Under the pieces are notes generated by a model. It saw only the letters and a list, made by a program, of their open reading frames with translations, did no database searches and was not told where the DNA came from. Shown here in pieces: positions 9,953 through 17,498 of a stretch of DNA of 37,722 bases (its first letter is position 1; every line of letters begins with the position of its first letter). Source of the stretch: Streptomyces huasconensis (GTDB taxonomy: Bacteria > Actinomycetota > Actinomycetes > Streptomycetales > Streptomycetaceae); NCBI GenBank assembly GCA_004010275.1, contig RBWT01000074.1, positions 1-37,722 of the forward strand, in the 5' to 3' direction. The position numbers and the translations under genes were made by a program.

Positions 9953-11229
9953 GTGCCTCTCTCCTCGCTCCTGCCCGACCTCTCCCCCTGGCGCTCCACC
10001 CGTGACTTCCGGCTGCTGTGGGTGCAGGGGCTCGTCACGTACTTCGGCAGTTTCATGGCGATGGTCGCCCTGCCGTTGCAGATCAAGGAGCTGACGGACT
10101 CGCCGCTCGCCGTGGGGGCGATGGGCGCGGTGGAGCTGGTGCCGCTGGTCGTCTTCGGGCTGTACGGCGGTGCGCTCGCCGACGCCGTGGACCGGCGCAA
10201 GGTGATCCTTCTCAGCGAGGCCGCGCTGGGCCTGCTGGCCGTGGTCCTGCTGGTGAACGCGCTGCTTCCCTCCCCGCTGCTGTGGCCCCTGTACGTCGTC
10301 GCGGCGGGCGTCTCGGCGCTCTCCGGACTCCAGCGCCCCGCCCTGGACTCCCTGATGGCGCGGATCGTGCCGCACGACCAGCTGACGGCGGCCGCCGCGC
10401 TGAACTCGTTCCGCTGGAACGTGGGCGCGATCGCGGGACCGTCGCTCGCGGGCCTCGTCGTCGCCTACGCCGGGCACGCGTCCGCGTACGCCGTGACGGT
10501 CGTCGGTTTCACCGTCTCGGTCCTGCTGTGCACCCGGCTCTCGCCCGCGCCCCGCCGCGCACGACGCGGAGAAGCCGTCCCTGAAGGGCCTCGCCGAGGG
10601 CGCGCGGTACGCGTGGTCGCGGCCGGTGCTCCTGGGGACGTACGCGGTGGACATGGCGGCGATGTTCTTCGCCTACCCGAACGCGGTCTTCCCGTTCCTC
10701 GCGGACGAGCTGGACGCCGAGCGGCGCTCGGACTGATGTATGCGGCCGGGGCCGTCGGGTCGCTGCTGCTCGGCCTCACCAGCGGCTGGACGTCGCGGGT
10801 GCGGCGGCACGGGCTGCTCGTGGTGTTCGGGGCGGCGGGGTGGGGGCTCGCGATCACGGCGGCGGGCTGGTTCTCGAACGTATGGGTGGTGCTGGGGTGC
10901 CTGCCGCTCGCGGCGCCGGTGACATGGTGAGCGGACTCGGCCGCTCCACCATCTGGAACCAGACGATCCCCGACGAGCTGCGGGGCCGCCTCGCCGGCAT
11001 AGAGGTGCTGTCCTACAGCGTCGGCCCGCAGCTGGGGCAGGTCCGCGCGGGCGCCGCCGCGGGCTGGACCGGCACCCGGCCCGCCATCTGGTCCGGCGGC
11101 CTCGCCTGCGTGGCCTCGGTCGCCGTCCTCGCGGCGGCGCTGCCGCGGCTCGTCTCGTACGACGCGACGACGGACGCGGACGCGAGGCTGCGCCGCGAGC
11201 GGGACGCGGCGAGGGCTGCGGCGTCGTAA
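9953..11229 (+). CDS. MFS exporter, enterobactin-exporter (EntS)-like family (three frameshifts)
   Basis: This 12-helix major facilitator starts at GTG 9953 (MPLSSLLPDLSPWRSTRDFRL). The N-terminal half is clear: FRLLWVQGLVTYFGSFMAMVALPLQ, then the MFS loop GALADAVDRRKVI and the LQRPALDSLMARIVPHDQLTAAAALNS region typical of EntS/MFS_3 exporters. The frame then breaks three times: an extra base near 10556, a missing one near 10728 and a missing one near 10915. Corrected, the protein is 425 residues and includes AGSIxxIW-type helix segments and DELRGRLAGIEVLSYSVGPQLG. EntS-like proteins export siderophores or drugs. No siderophore synthetase is in the window, so the substrate is open. Confidence 0.8.
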
Positions 11230-11360
11230 CTGCCGGGGTGGGCAAAGCCTCGCCGGGACCCCCGGGGCTTCGGGGCGTTCCGGCCCCGGCCCCTCACGAC
11301 GGACCGCCGAAAACGGGGCCGGCCGAGAACGGGGCCCTCCCGCCGAAGCCCCCGGAGGGG
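11230..11360. terminator. GC-rich convergent intergenic region, probable bidirectional terminator
   Basis: The MFS gene and the small gene on the minus strand end here facing each other. The region holds GC-rich inverted elements: CCCCGGGGCTTCGGGG near 11261-11277 can pair roughly with GCCGAAGCCCCCGG near 11342. A direct repeat, GAAAACGGGGCC and GAGAACGGGGCC, lies at about 11310-11335. There is no poly-U tract, as is usual in Streptomyces terminators. Confidence 0.35.
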
Positions 11361-11588
11361 TCAGTCGTCCTCGCCCCGCCCCACCGTGTCGTGCCACCGC
11401 GGGTCGTTCTCCCATTCGAGATTGCGCTCCGCCGCCGTCCGCATCGCCTGCTCGGCGTCCGCGCGTGAGGCGTAGGGACCCATCCGGTCCTTGCCGGGGC
11501 AGTCGGGGCCCTCCTCGACCTTCTTGTGCTCCAGGCAGTAGTACCACTCGCCCGGCTTGCCGACCGTCCGCTTCTTGAACAGTGCCAT
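11361..11588 (-). CDS. Small conserved Streptomyces protein, 75 residues
   Basis: The protein starts MALFKKRTVGKPGEWYYC at ATG 11588, with a purine-rich GGAGAGGAG stretch upstream. An in-frame start further upstream exists (11648), but this one fits the ribosome binding site. Two cysteines (YYCLEH and PDCPGKD) could bind metal. The C-terminal half is amphipathic (RADAEQAMRTAAERNLEW) and ends in an acidic tail. It is divergent from map. It resembles a conserved actinobacterial hypothetical protein, but I know of no assigned function. Confidence 0.7.
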   Translation of the reverse strand: MALFKKRTVGKPGEWYYCLEHKKVEEGPDCPGKDRMGPYASRADAEQAMRTAAERNLEWENDPRWHDTVGRGEDD

Positions 11589-11668
11589 GACCGCCCGCTC
11601 CTCTCCCGCCGGATGCATCCTCGATCCGGTACCCGTCTCTGACGCCATGCTGCCCCACGACGGCTGGC

Positions 11669-11674
11669 TAGACT
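11669..11674 (+). promoter_or_regulatory. Candidate -10 box giving a leaderless map transcript
   Basis: TAGACT at 11669-11674 matches the actinobacterial -10 pattern TANNNT. It lies eight bases before the proposed map ATG at 11682, so transcription would begin at or next to the start codon. No ribosome binding site is visible there, which fits a leaderless mRNA. No convincing -35 is seen. Confidence 0.45.
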
Positions 11675-11681
11675 CGCTCGC

Positions 11682-12538
11682 ATGTCTGGCCAGTCACTCC
11701 TCGTCCCGGGGGAGCTCTCCCCCATCCGTTCCGTACCCGGCAACATCAGGCGCCCGGAGTACGTGGGAAACCCGCCCCCACCCCCTACACGGGGCCCGAG
11801 GTGCAGACCCCCGAGACCATCGAGCTGATGCGTACCGCGGGCCGCATCGCCGCGCGCGCCATGGCAGAGGCCGCGAAGCACATCGCGCCCGGCGTGACCA
11901 CCGATGAGCTGGACCGCGTCGCGCACGAGTACATGTGCGACCACGGCGCCTACCCCTCCACGCTCGGCTACCGCGGCTTCCCGAAGTCGCTGTGCAGCTC
12001 GGTCAACGAGGTCATCTGCCACGGAATCCCGGACTCCACCGTCCTGAAGGACGGCGACATCATCAACCTCGACGTCACGGCGTACATCGGCGGCGTGCAC
12101 GGCGACAACAACGCCACCTACCTCGTCGGCGACGTCGACGAGGAGTCGAGGCTGCTCGTCGAGCGGACCCGCGAGTCCCTCGACCGCGCCATCAAGGCCG
12201 TGAAGCCCGGCCGCCAGATCAACGTCATCGGCCGTGTCATCGAGTCGTACGCCAAGCGGTTCGGCTACGGCGTCGTCCGTGACTTCACCGGTCACGGCAT
12301 CAACTCGTCCTTCCACTCCGGACTGATCATCCCGCACTACGACAGCCCGCACGCGACGACCACCATCCAGCCCGGCATGACGTTCACGATCGAGCCGATG
12401 CTGACGCTCGGCACGCACGAGTACGACATGTGGGACGACGGCTGGACCGTCGTCACCAAGGACAGGAAGCGGACCGCGCAGTTCGAGCACACGCTGGTGG
12501 TGACGGACACCGGTACGGAGATCCTCACGCTTCCCTGA
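11682..12538 (+). CDS. map: Type I methionine aminopeptidase (one frameshift near the N-terminus)
   Basis: This enzyme removes the initiator methionine from nascent proteins. The five metal ligands of the pita-bread fold are visible: Asp in INLDVTAY, Asp in VHGDNNATY, His in FTGHGI, Glu in FTIEPML and Glu in QFEHTLVV. The catalytic His is in VICHGIP. The body reads from 11801 (VQTPETIELMRTAGRI). The real start is probably ATG 11682 (MSGQSLLVPGELSPIRSVPG), which adds the N-terminal extension found in actinobacterial type Ib enzymes. One base is missing near 11775 in a C-rich run (expected PAPTPYTGPEVQ). The corrected length is 285 residues. It is essential or near-essential in most bacteria, which argues that the frameshift is an artefact. 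Confidence 0.92.
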
Positions 12539-12643
12539 GGCGCCGGAGCCCCCAGGAGCCGCCGGGAGCCGCCGGGAGCCGCAGCGGTGGTTGCCCGGTC
12601 CCGGGGCGGGTAGCGTTTTTACCGACAGGACGTCGGGAACCAG

Positions 12644-12673
12644 TTGACTTAGGTAAGCCTAACTTGCCATGAT
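12644..12673 (+). promoter_or_regulatory. Promoter with embedded DmdR/IdeR-type iron box upstream of heme oxygenase
   Basis: A -35 TTGACT (12644-12649) and -10 CATGAT (12668-12673) flank TTAGGTAAGCCTAACTTG (12649-12666). This resembles the actinobacterial iron box TTAGGTTAGGCTCACCTAA as I recall it, with strong TTAGGT and CCTAAC halves. A repressor bound between the two promoter elements would block polymerase when iron is plentiful. The ATG of the oxygenase is about 55 bases downstream. Confidence 0.7.
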
Positions 12674-12728
12674 CTCCCCACGGTCGCTGGTTCCCGCCAC
12701 CCGTCATCCGGCTCCCTGGAGGTCCCTC

Positions 12729-13433
12729 ATGGATACGCCGTCCACGCCGCTCGCCCCGGTCACGCCCGTCGCGCCCTTCGCGCCCTTTTCAACGGTCATC
12801 CGCACCGCGTCGCACGAGCAGCACACCGAGGCCGAGACCTCCACGTTCATGAGCGACCTGCTCGGCGGCCGGCTCGGCGTCGACGCCTACGCCCGGTACA
12901 CGGAACAGCTGTGGTTCGTCTACCGCGCCCTGGAGGACGGCGCCGAGACGCTGACCGAGGACCCCGTCGCGGGACCGTTCATCCGGCCCGAGCTGCTGCG
13001 CGTGCGTGAGCTGGAGCGCGACCTCGCGCACCTGCGGGGCGCGGACTGGCGCACGGGCCTCACCCCCCTGCCCGCCACGGCGGCGTACGCGGCGCGGGTC
13101 GAGGAGTGCGCGCGCACCTGGCCCGGCGGCTATGTCGCCCACCACTACACCCGCTACCTCGGCGACCTCTCCGGCGGCCAGATCATCCGCGGCAAGGCCG
13201 AGCAGACCTGGGGCTTCGCGCGCAAGGGCGACGGCGTGCGCTTCTACGTGTTCGAGGGCATCGCCAACCCGGCCGCGTTCAAGCGCGGGTACCGCGAACT
13301 GCTCGACGGGATCGACGCGGTCGTCACGGACGAGCTGGAGAAGAAGCGGATCGTGGACGAGTGCAAGCGCGCCTTCGCCCTGAACACCGCGGTCTTCCGC
13401 GAACTGGGCGAGGAGTTCCCGCTCAGCGCGTGA
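12729..13433 (+). CDS. hmuO: Biliverdin-producing heme oxygenase (HmuO type)
   Basis: The enzyme cleaves heme to biliverdin, CO and ferrous iron in the cytosol. The likely proximal heme ligand is a His in ASHEQHTEAET, near residue 30-34. The distal-helix glycine motif GDLSGGQIIRGKA is exact. RYLGDLSGGQ and the C-terminal AFALNTAVFRELGEEF are typical of HmuO/HO-1 proteins. The length of 234 residues fits after a Pro-rich N-terminal extension. ATG 12729 follows GGAGG at 12718. It is driven by an iron-box promoter and opens the heme/iron island, so it probably releases iron from heme imported by HmuTUV. Confidence 0.93.
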   Translation: MDTPSTPLAPVTPVAPFAPFSTVIRTASHEQHTEAETSTFMSDLLGGRLGVDAYARYTEQLWFVYRALEDGAETLTEDPVAGPFIRPELLRVRELERDLAHLRGADWRTGLTPLPATAAYAARVEECARTWPGGYVAHHYTRYLGDLSGGQIIRGKAEQTWGFARKGDGVRFYVFEGIANPAAFKRGYRELLDGIDAVVTDELEKKRIVDECKRAFALNTAVFRELGEEFPLSA

Positions 13434-13447
13434 GCCGGACCATGCGG

Positions 13448-13470
13448 TGCCGCCGGATCATGCGGCGGCA
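13448..13470. terminator. Perfect inverted repeat between convergent hmuO and phzF-like genes
   Basis: TGCCGCCG at 13448-13455 and CGGCGGCA at 13463-13470 form an 8-bp GC-rich stem with a 7-base loop. It sits exactly in the 42-base gap between two genes that end facing each other, so it probably terminates both transcripts. The surrounding bases contain three imperfect copies of CCGGA..ATGCGG. Confidence 0.6.
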
Positions 13471-13475
13471 CCGGA

Positions 13476-14231
13476 CTATGCGGCGGCGTCAGCCTGGACG
13501 AGGCGGACCCTGCCGCCGACCTCGATCCAGCCGTCCGGTCCCGGCGCCGTGAGGATCTGTGAGCCGCGTCCCTGCGTGATGTTGAGGGCGCGGCTCAACG
13601 CGTGTGTGAGCAGGAGTGCCGCCGCGCCTGTCGCCTCGTCCTCGTCGATGCCGTCGTCCCGGCCGGGGAAGGCCCGCGCCCGCACCCGCCCGGCGGCCTC
13701 GTCCTCCCACGCCCACGCATAGATCCTCCCCCACTGCCCTGAAGGCGTGGGAGGTGCCCCCACCCCCGGCGGCGGCACGTCCAGCGCGTCCACCTCCGCG
13801 GCCGTGCCGTACCGCCGCAGGGTCCGCGGCGGCGCCCACTCGGCGCGGGCCGTGATCCAGCTGAACTCCCCGTCGTGCCGGGCCGCCACCGCACCTGCCC
13901 GCGTGCGCAGTTCGGCCACGTCGAGCAGCCAGGAGGTGCCGACGCAGGGGTGGCCCGCGAAGGGCAGGCGCAGCGTGGGTGTGTAGATGTCGATGGCGCC
14001 GCGCTCGGGGTCGTCGACGAACACCGTCTCGCTGAAGCCGAGTTTCCCCGCGAACGCCTGGCGGTCCGCCACGGCACGCATGCGGGCCCCGTCGCGCACG
14101 ACACCGAGTTCGTTGCCGTGCCGACCGTCGGGCCCGCAGAAAACACGCAGCACGTCGAACGTGCCGGATACCTCGAAGACGCCGGGCGGTTCCGTCCCGC
14201 CGAGTGGTTCAGTCACCCGGGTATTGAACAC
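13476..14231 (-). CDS. PhzF-family protein (phenazine-biosynthesis-like isomerase/epimerase fold)
   Basis: This 251-residue protein is an intact frame. N-terminal DVLRVFCGPDGRHGNELGVV matches the family opening. GFSETVFV holds the Glu (SET) that is usually the catalytic base, and LPFAGHPCVGTSWLL is the family glycine motif. The C-terminal half repeats the fold with EATGAAALLLTHAL and INITQG-like LNITQGRGSQI. PhzF proteins catalyse isomerisations or epimerisations of small molecules. The start could be GTG 14231 or GTG 14216; neither has a clear ribosome binding site. It is 37 bases downstream of an htaA gene on the same strand, so it may be transcribed with the heme-capture genes. A role in heme or iron metabolism is not known. 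Confidence 0.82.
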   Translation of the reverse strand: MFNTRVTEPLGGTEPPGVFEVSGTFDVLRVFCGPDGRHGNELGVVRDGARMRAVADRQAFAGKLGFSETVFVDDPERGAIDIYTPTLRLPFAGHPCVGTSWLLDVAELRTRAGAVAARHDGEFSWITARAEWAPPRTLRRYGTAAEVDALDVPPPGVGAPPTPSGQWGRIYAWAWEDEAAGRVRARAFPGRDDGIDEDEATGAAALLLTHALSRALNITQGRGSQILTAPGPDGWIEVGGRVRLVQADAAA

Positions 14232-14267
14232 CCTGGTATGGAACCCGGGCGCCCGGGCGCGGCGGCA

Positions 14268-15764
14268 TCACGCCAGTTCGGTGCCCCGCTTGCGCCGGGC
14301 GGCATACACCGCGCCCGCGCCCGCCGCCACGCCGCGCCCCGCCGTGCCGAGCAGCGCGGCCGAAGGGAGGCCGGAGCCGGTTGCGGCCAGCGATCCCGCG
14401 TCGCCGAGCGCGGCGGTTCCGGTGCCGCCGCCGACGGTGTCACCGCCCACGGAACCGGAGCCCGTGGTTCCGGCGCCGTCGGTCGCCTCGGCAGCGCCGA
14501 GTTCGGCGCCTTCGGAGAACGACAGCGCGACCGTCACCGGGTCGATCCGCTGGCCCGCCTTGTAGATGGAGCCGACGGTGCCGTTGGCGAACTGCTTGGC
14601 GCCGGCCGCCGTGAAGGCCGCGGGGACCTTGGTCAGCCGGACGACGTCACCTTTGGCCTGGTACGAGGCCTTGGAGAGGTCGAGCGTCGCGAACTTGACG
14701 TTGTTGTTGGTGCCCTTGGGCGTGGTGACGTCGACGGTCAGGGTGCCCTTGGCGCCGTTCGTCCGCACCTTGAGGTCGCTGAACTTCATGTCGATGCCGT
14801 GCGCCTTGTACGTGAAGCGGACGCTGCCGCCGAAGGACGCGTCGACCTTCTTGGCACCGGAGTCCACGGACGCCTTGGCATGGGGGAACTTGTAGCCTCC
14901 GGAGATCTTCTGCGCCCCGCCCGCGACGGTGACCTTGCCGCCGGACGAGATGTAGGTGCGGAAGGACTTCTTCAGGCCCCAGGAGAGGCTGCCGTCGACG
15001 ACCCGGCCCGCGGGGCGCCCGGGGGCGGTGGGTGTGCCGGTGGGCGTCGCGGTCCGCGTGGGGGTGGGCGCAGGTTTGTCGGTGGGCTTGTCCGTCGGCT
15101 TGTCGGTCGGCTTGTGGGTGGGCTTGTCCGTCGGCGTACCGGTCGCCGCCTTCACCGTGAGGGTGGCCGGGTCGAGCTTGTCGCCCGCCTGGTACATGCC
15201 GTTGAACGCCTTGGCGCCGTCCGCCGTGAGCGTCGCCGGTATGTCCTTGAAGGTCATCGCGCCGCCTTCGCCCTGGCCGGGCCGGACCGCGCTCAGGTCG
15301 AGGGCGGCGAGGTCGATGTCGTTCTGCGTGGCGCCGTTCAGGGTGACGTCGGCCTGGATGGCACCGGTCTTGCCCTCCGTGCGCACCTTCACGTCGGCGA
15401 TCTCGATGTCGAACCGGTGGGCGGTGGAGGCGAACCGGACCGCGCCCTTGAACGCGGTCGCGGTGGCGTGCGTGCCGGTGTCGTACGTCCCCGTGCCGCC
15501 GGTGAAGGTGAACACCCCGTTGCCCGCCGCCTGCTTGGCGCCGTCCGTCGCCTCGATCGTGCCGTGGGCCATGCCCACGACGTACTTGCGGAAGGACTCC
15601 TTCAGGCCCCAGTCGAGCGTGCCGTCCTTGAGCTCCAGCTTCGGCGGTGCCGCCTTTCCGCCGCCGTCGGCGGCGAGCGCCGGGAGCGCGAGGGCGGACG
15701 CGCCGAGCGTGACGGCCGTGGCGACGGCTGCCGCGAGGACGAGGGGGCGACGGTTCCTGGACAT
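14268..15764 (-). CDS. htaA: HtaA-domain heme-binding surface protein with LAXTG sortase signal
   Basis: This 498-residue exported protein has a signal peptide (MSRNRRPLVLAAAVATAVTL...ALPALA), two HtaA domains (about residues 45-205 and 255-410) and a C-terminal LAATG, hydrophobic stretch and RRKR tail. LAXTG is the pentapeptide used by Streptomyces class E sortases, so the protein is probably linked to the cell wall. The domains open with WGLKESFRKYV and WGLKKSFRTYI, which contain the conserved Tyr. Each has a His in TAHRFDIE or KAHGIDMK; these positions match heme ligands described for corynebacterial HtaA. A Thr/Asp/Lys/Pro repeat linker joins the domains. An ideal AAGGAGG precedes ATG 15764. 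It follows a second htaA gene and probably passes heme to HmuT. Confidence 0.88.
   Translation of the reverse strand: MSRNRRPLVLAAAVATAVTLGASALALPALAADGGGKAAPPKLELKDGTLDWGLKESFRKYVVGMAHGTIEATDGAKQAAGNGVFTFTGGTGTYDTGTHATATAFKGAVRFASTAHRFDIEIADVKVRTEGKTGAIQADVTLNGATQNDIDLAALDLSAVRPGQGEGGAMTFKDIPATLTADGAKAFNGMYQAGDKLDPATLTVKAATGTPTDKPTHKPTDKPTDKPTDKPAPTPTRTATPTGTPTAPGRPAGRVVDGSLSWGLKKSFRTYISSGGKVTVAGGAQKISGGYKFPHAKASVDSGAKKVDASFGGSVRFTYKAHGIDMKFSDLKVRTNGAKGTLTVDVTTPKGTNNNVKFATLDLSKASYQAKGDVVRLTKVPAAFTAAGAKQFANGTVGSIYKAGQRIDPVTVALSFSEGAELGAAEATDGAGTTGSGSVGGDTVGGGTGTAALGDAGSLAATGSGLPSAALLGTAGRGVAAGAGAVYAARRKRGTELA
15074..15137 (-). repeat. Short tandem repeats coding the KPTD linker of HtaA
   Basis: About five imperfect 12-base units (plus-strand form GGCTTGTCCGTC and variants) encode a repeated Lys-Pro-Thr-Asp/His linker between the two HtaA domains. 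Such repeats are prone to copy-number change. The linker is presumably extended and spans the peptidoglycan. Confidence 0.65.
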
Positions 15765-15780
15765 GGTCAGGTTCCTCCTT

Positions 15781-15842
15781 GGGAGAGGTGGGAATAGGGA
15801 GAGTTGAGGGAGAGACAGGGAGTGGAGAGGGGCGGAGTGAGG
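15781..15842. other. Purine-rich tract upstream of the second htaA gene
   Basis: On the plus strand about 52 of the 60 bases at 15781-15840 are purines (GGGAGAGGTGGGAATAGGGA...). On the coding strand this is a pyrimidine-rich leader that ends at the AAGGAGG ribosome binding site. It could destabilise the duplex or affect mRNA translation between the two htaA genes. No promoter or iron box is seen in it. Confidence 0.45.
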
Positions 15843-15850
15843 CGTGACGG

Positions 15851-17341
15851 TCAGGACCCCGGCGTGTCCGTGCCGTCCCGCGCCCGCTTCTTGCGTACGA
15901 CGCCGAACGCGACCGCCGCCGCGAGCAGCACCGCCACGCCCGTGCCGACGCCGATCGGCACGGCGTTCGAGGAGGAGTCGGCGGCGGAGGCGGAGGTGTC
16001 CGTGGTGTCGTCGGCCCCGGAGGCAGCGGTCCGCTTCGGCTGCGGGGCCGGGCTCGCGGAGGAGCCGAGGTCCGGGAGGGCGGGCAGCGTGGCGTCCGCG
16101 TCAAGGGCCACGGCGAGGGAGAGCGGGTCCATGTCGGCGCCCGCCTTGTACATGCCGCCGAAGGCCTTGGCCCCGGTGGCGGTGAGCTTCGAAGGCGCCT
16201 CGGTGAGCGAGACCAGGCCGTGCTTGGGCCGCAGTTGCTTCTGGGAGGCGGCGAAGGTGACCAGCGGGGCCTTCTTCATGACGCCCTTACCGCCGCCGTC
16301 GACGTCCGCGTACAACGCCCCCTTGCCGTCCTTCACTTCGACGGCGACCTTGCTCAGCGTGAGGTCGAGGCCGTGCTCGCCGGTGAAGCGGACGGCGCCC
16401 GCGAAGTCCGCGGCGAGGCGCCGCTCCTTCGCGTCGTACGTGCCCTTGCCCCGTGGGAAGCGGAAGAGCGCTCCCCCGTCCTCGGCCCCGCCCGAGAGCT
16501 TCCACGTGCCCTGGGCGATGGAGCCGGTGACGTACTCACGGAAGGTGCGGCGCACTCCCCAGTCGACGGCCCCGTCCTCGATGCGGCCCGCCTTCTGCTT
16601 GCCGTTGCTCTTCGCGTCCTTGCCTGTCGCGGGCTTCTTCGGGGCCTTCCCCGCCGCCGCGCCCGTCGCCTTCCCCGTCCCGGACTTCGCGACGAGGTCC
16701 GTCGACAGGCTCACCGGGTCGAGTGCCGTGCCGGCCGGGTAGTAACCGGCGAAGGCCTTGGCGCCCTGTGAAGTGAGCTTCGCGGGAAGGTTGTTGAGGG
16801 CGATCGGTCCGGTGCCGCCCTTCATGTTGATCCCGCCGACGTCGAGCGCGGCGATCGGCACCTGTGCGGCCGACGTGACCTTGCCGGTGCCCTTCTCCTT
16901 GCTGACCATGTCGGCGTAGAGCGTCCCGGAGCCGCCGGAGACCCGCACCGTGGGGCGGCTGATCGTCAGGTCCAGCTCGTACGAGCCGCCCTTCTTGTGC
17001 CCGGTGAAACGCACGCCTCCGGAGAACCCGGCGCGGAAGGTCCCGCTCCGCGGGTCATACGTGCCCTTCGCCGAGTGAAAGCGGAACTGGCCGCCGCCGA
17101 CGGTCGCGGCTCCGCCCTGGAGCGTCGACGCGCCCTGGGCGATGGGCCCGGTGACGTAGCTCTGGAAGGAGGACTTGATGCCCCAGTCGAGCCGCCCGCC
17201 TTGGACCGTACGGCCTTCCGCGTGCGCGGCGGTCACCGGCAGCAGCGCTCCGAGCAGTGCGGTGAGCACGGCCACGGCTGCGGCGCGGGCACGGGAACGG
17301 AAACGGGGGCGTGCCGGTCTCGCCTGTCTCGACGACAGCAT
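15851..17341 (-). CDS. htaA: HtaA-domain heme-binding protein with C-terminal membrane anchor
   Basis: This 496-residue protein has a signal peptide (RARAAAVAVLTALLGALLPV...AHA), two HtaA domains (about residues 48-205 and 255-405) and a C-terminal helix VPIGVGTGVAVLLAAAVAFG followed by VRKKRARDG. No sortase motif precedes the helix, so it is probably held in the membrane, unlike its partner. The modules start WGIKSSFQSYV and WGVRRTFREYV, with His in GHKKGGSYELDL and GEHGLDLTL. The linker is rich in Lys, Ala and Gly. GGAGGAG precedes ATG 17341. The gene is divergent from hmuT across a near-perfect iron box. It is the first gene of a probable htaA-htaA-phzF transcript. Confidence 0.88.
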   Translation of the reverse strand: MLSSRQARPARPRFRSRARAAAVAVLTALLGALLPVTAAHAEGRTVQGGRLDWGIKSSFQSYVTGPIAQGASTLQGGAATVGGGQFRFHSAKGTYDPRSGTFRAGFSGGVRFTGHKKGGSYELDLTISRPTVRVSGGSGTLYADMVSKEKGTGKVTSAAQVPIAALDVGGINMKGGTGPIALNNLPAKLTSQGAKAFAGYYPAGTALDPVSLSTDLVAKSGTGKATGAAAGKAPKKPATGKDAKSNGKQKAGRIEDGAVDWGVRRTFREYVTGSIAQGTWKLSGGAEDGGALFRFPRGKGTYDAKERRLAADFAGAVRFTGEHGLDLTLSKVAVEVKDGKGALYADVDGGGKGVMKKAPLVTFAASQKQLRPKHGLVSLTEAPSKLTATGAKAFGGMYKAGADMDPLSLAVALDADATLPALPDLGSSASPAPQPKRTAASGADDTTDTSASAADSSSNAVPIGVGTGVAVLLAAAVAFGVVRKKRARDGTDTPGS

Positions 17342-17372
17342 GGGGCTCCTCCACGACGGCAGGGCTGGTTAA

Positions 17373-17391
17373 TTAGGTAAGGCTAACCTAA
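17373..17391. promoter_or_regulatory. DmdR/IdeR iron box in the divergent htaA-hmuT promoter region
   Basis: TTAGGTAAGGCTAACCTAA is a near-perfect palindrome and differs from the actinobacterial iron box consensus, as I recall it, at only two of 19 positions. TACGAT at 17394-17399 could be the rightward -10, and TAATTA at 17370-17375 the leftward -10. One bound repressor dimer pair could therefore silence both directions. Confidence 0.88.
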
Positions 17392-17498
17392 ACTACGATC
17401 GTTCCAGCTGAAACCCCGCGAGCCCCGGCCCGGGCCTCCGGACCTTCCGGCCTCCCGGGTCTCCAGACCTCAACCGCACGACAGGACGGTGGACTTCG

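Noticed and set aside
13875..15797. Long plus-strand frame across the htaA/phzF region
   Set aside because: It is antisense to htaA and the PhzF gene. Its composition is Gly/Arg/Ala-rich with no recognisable motif.
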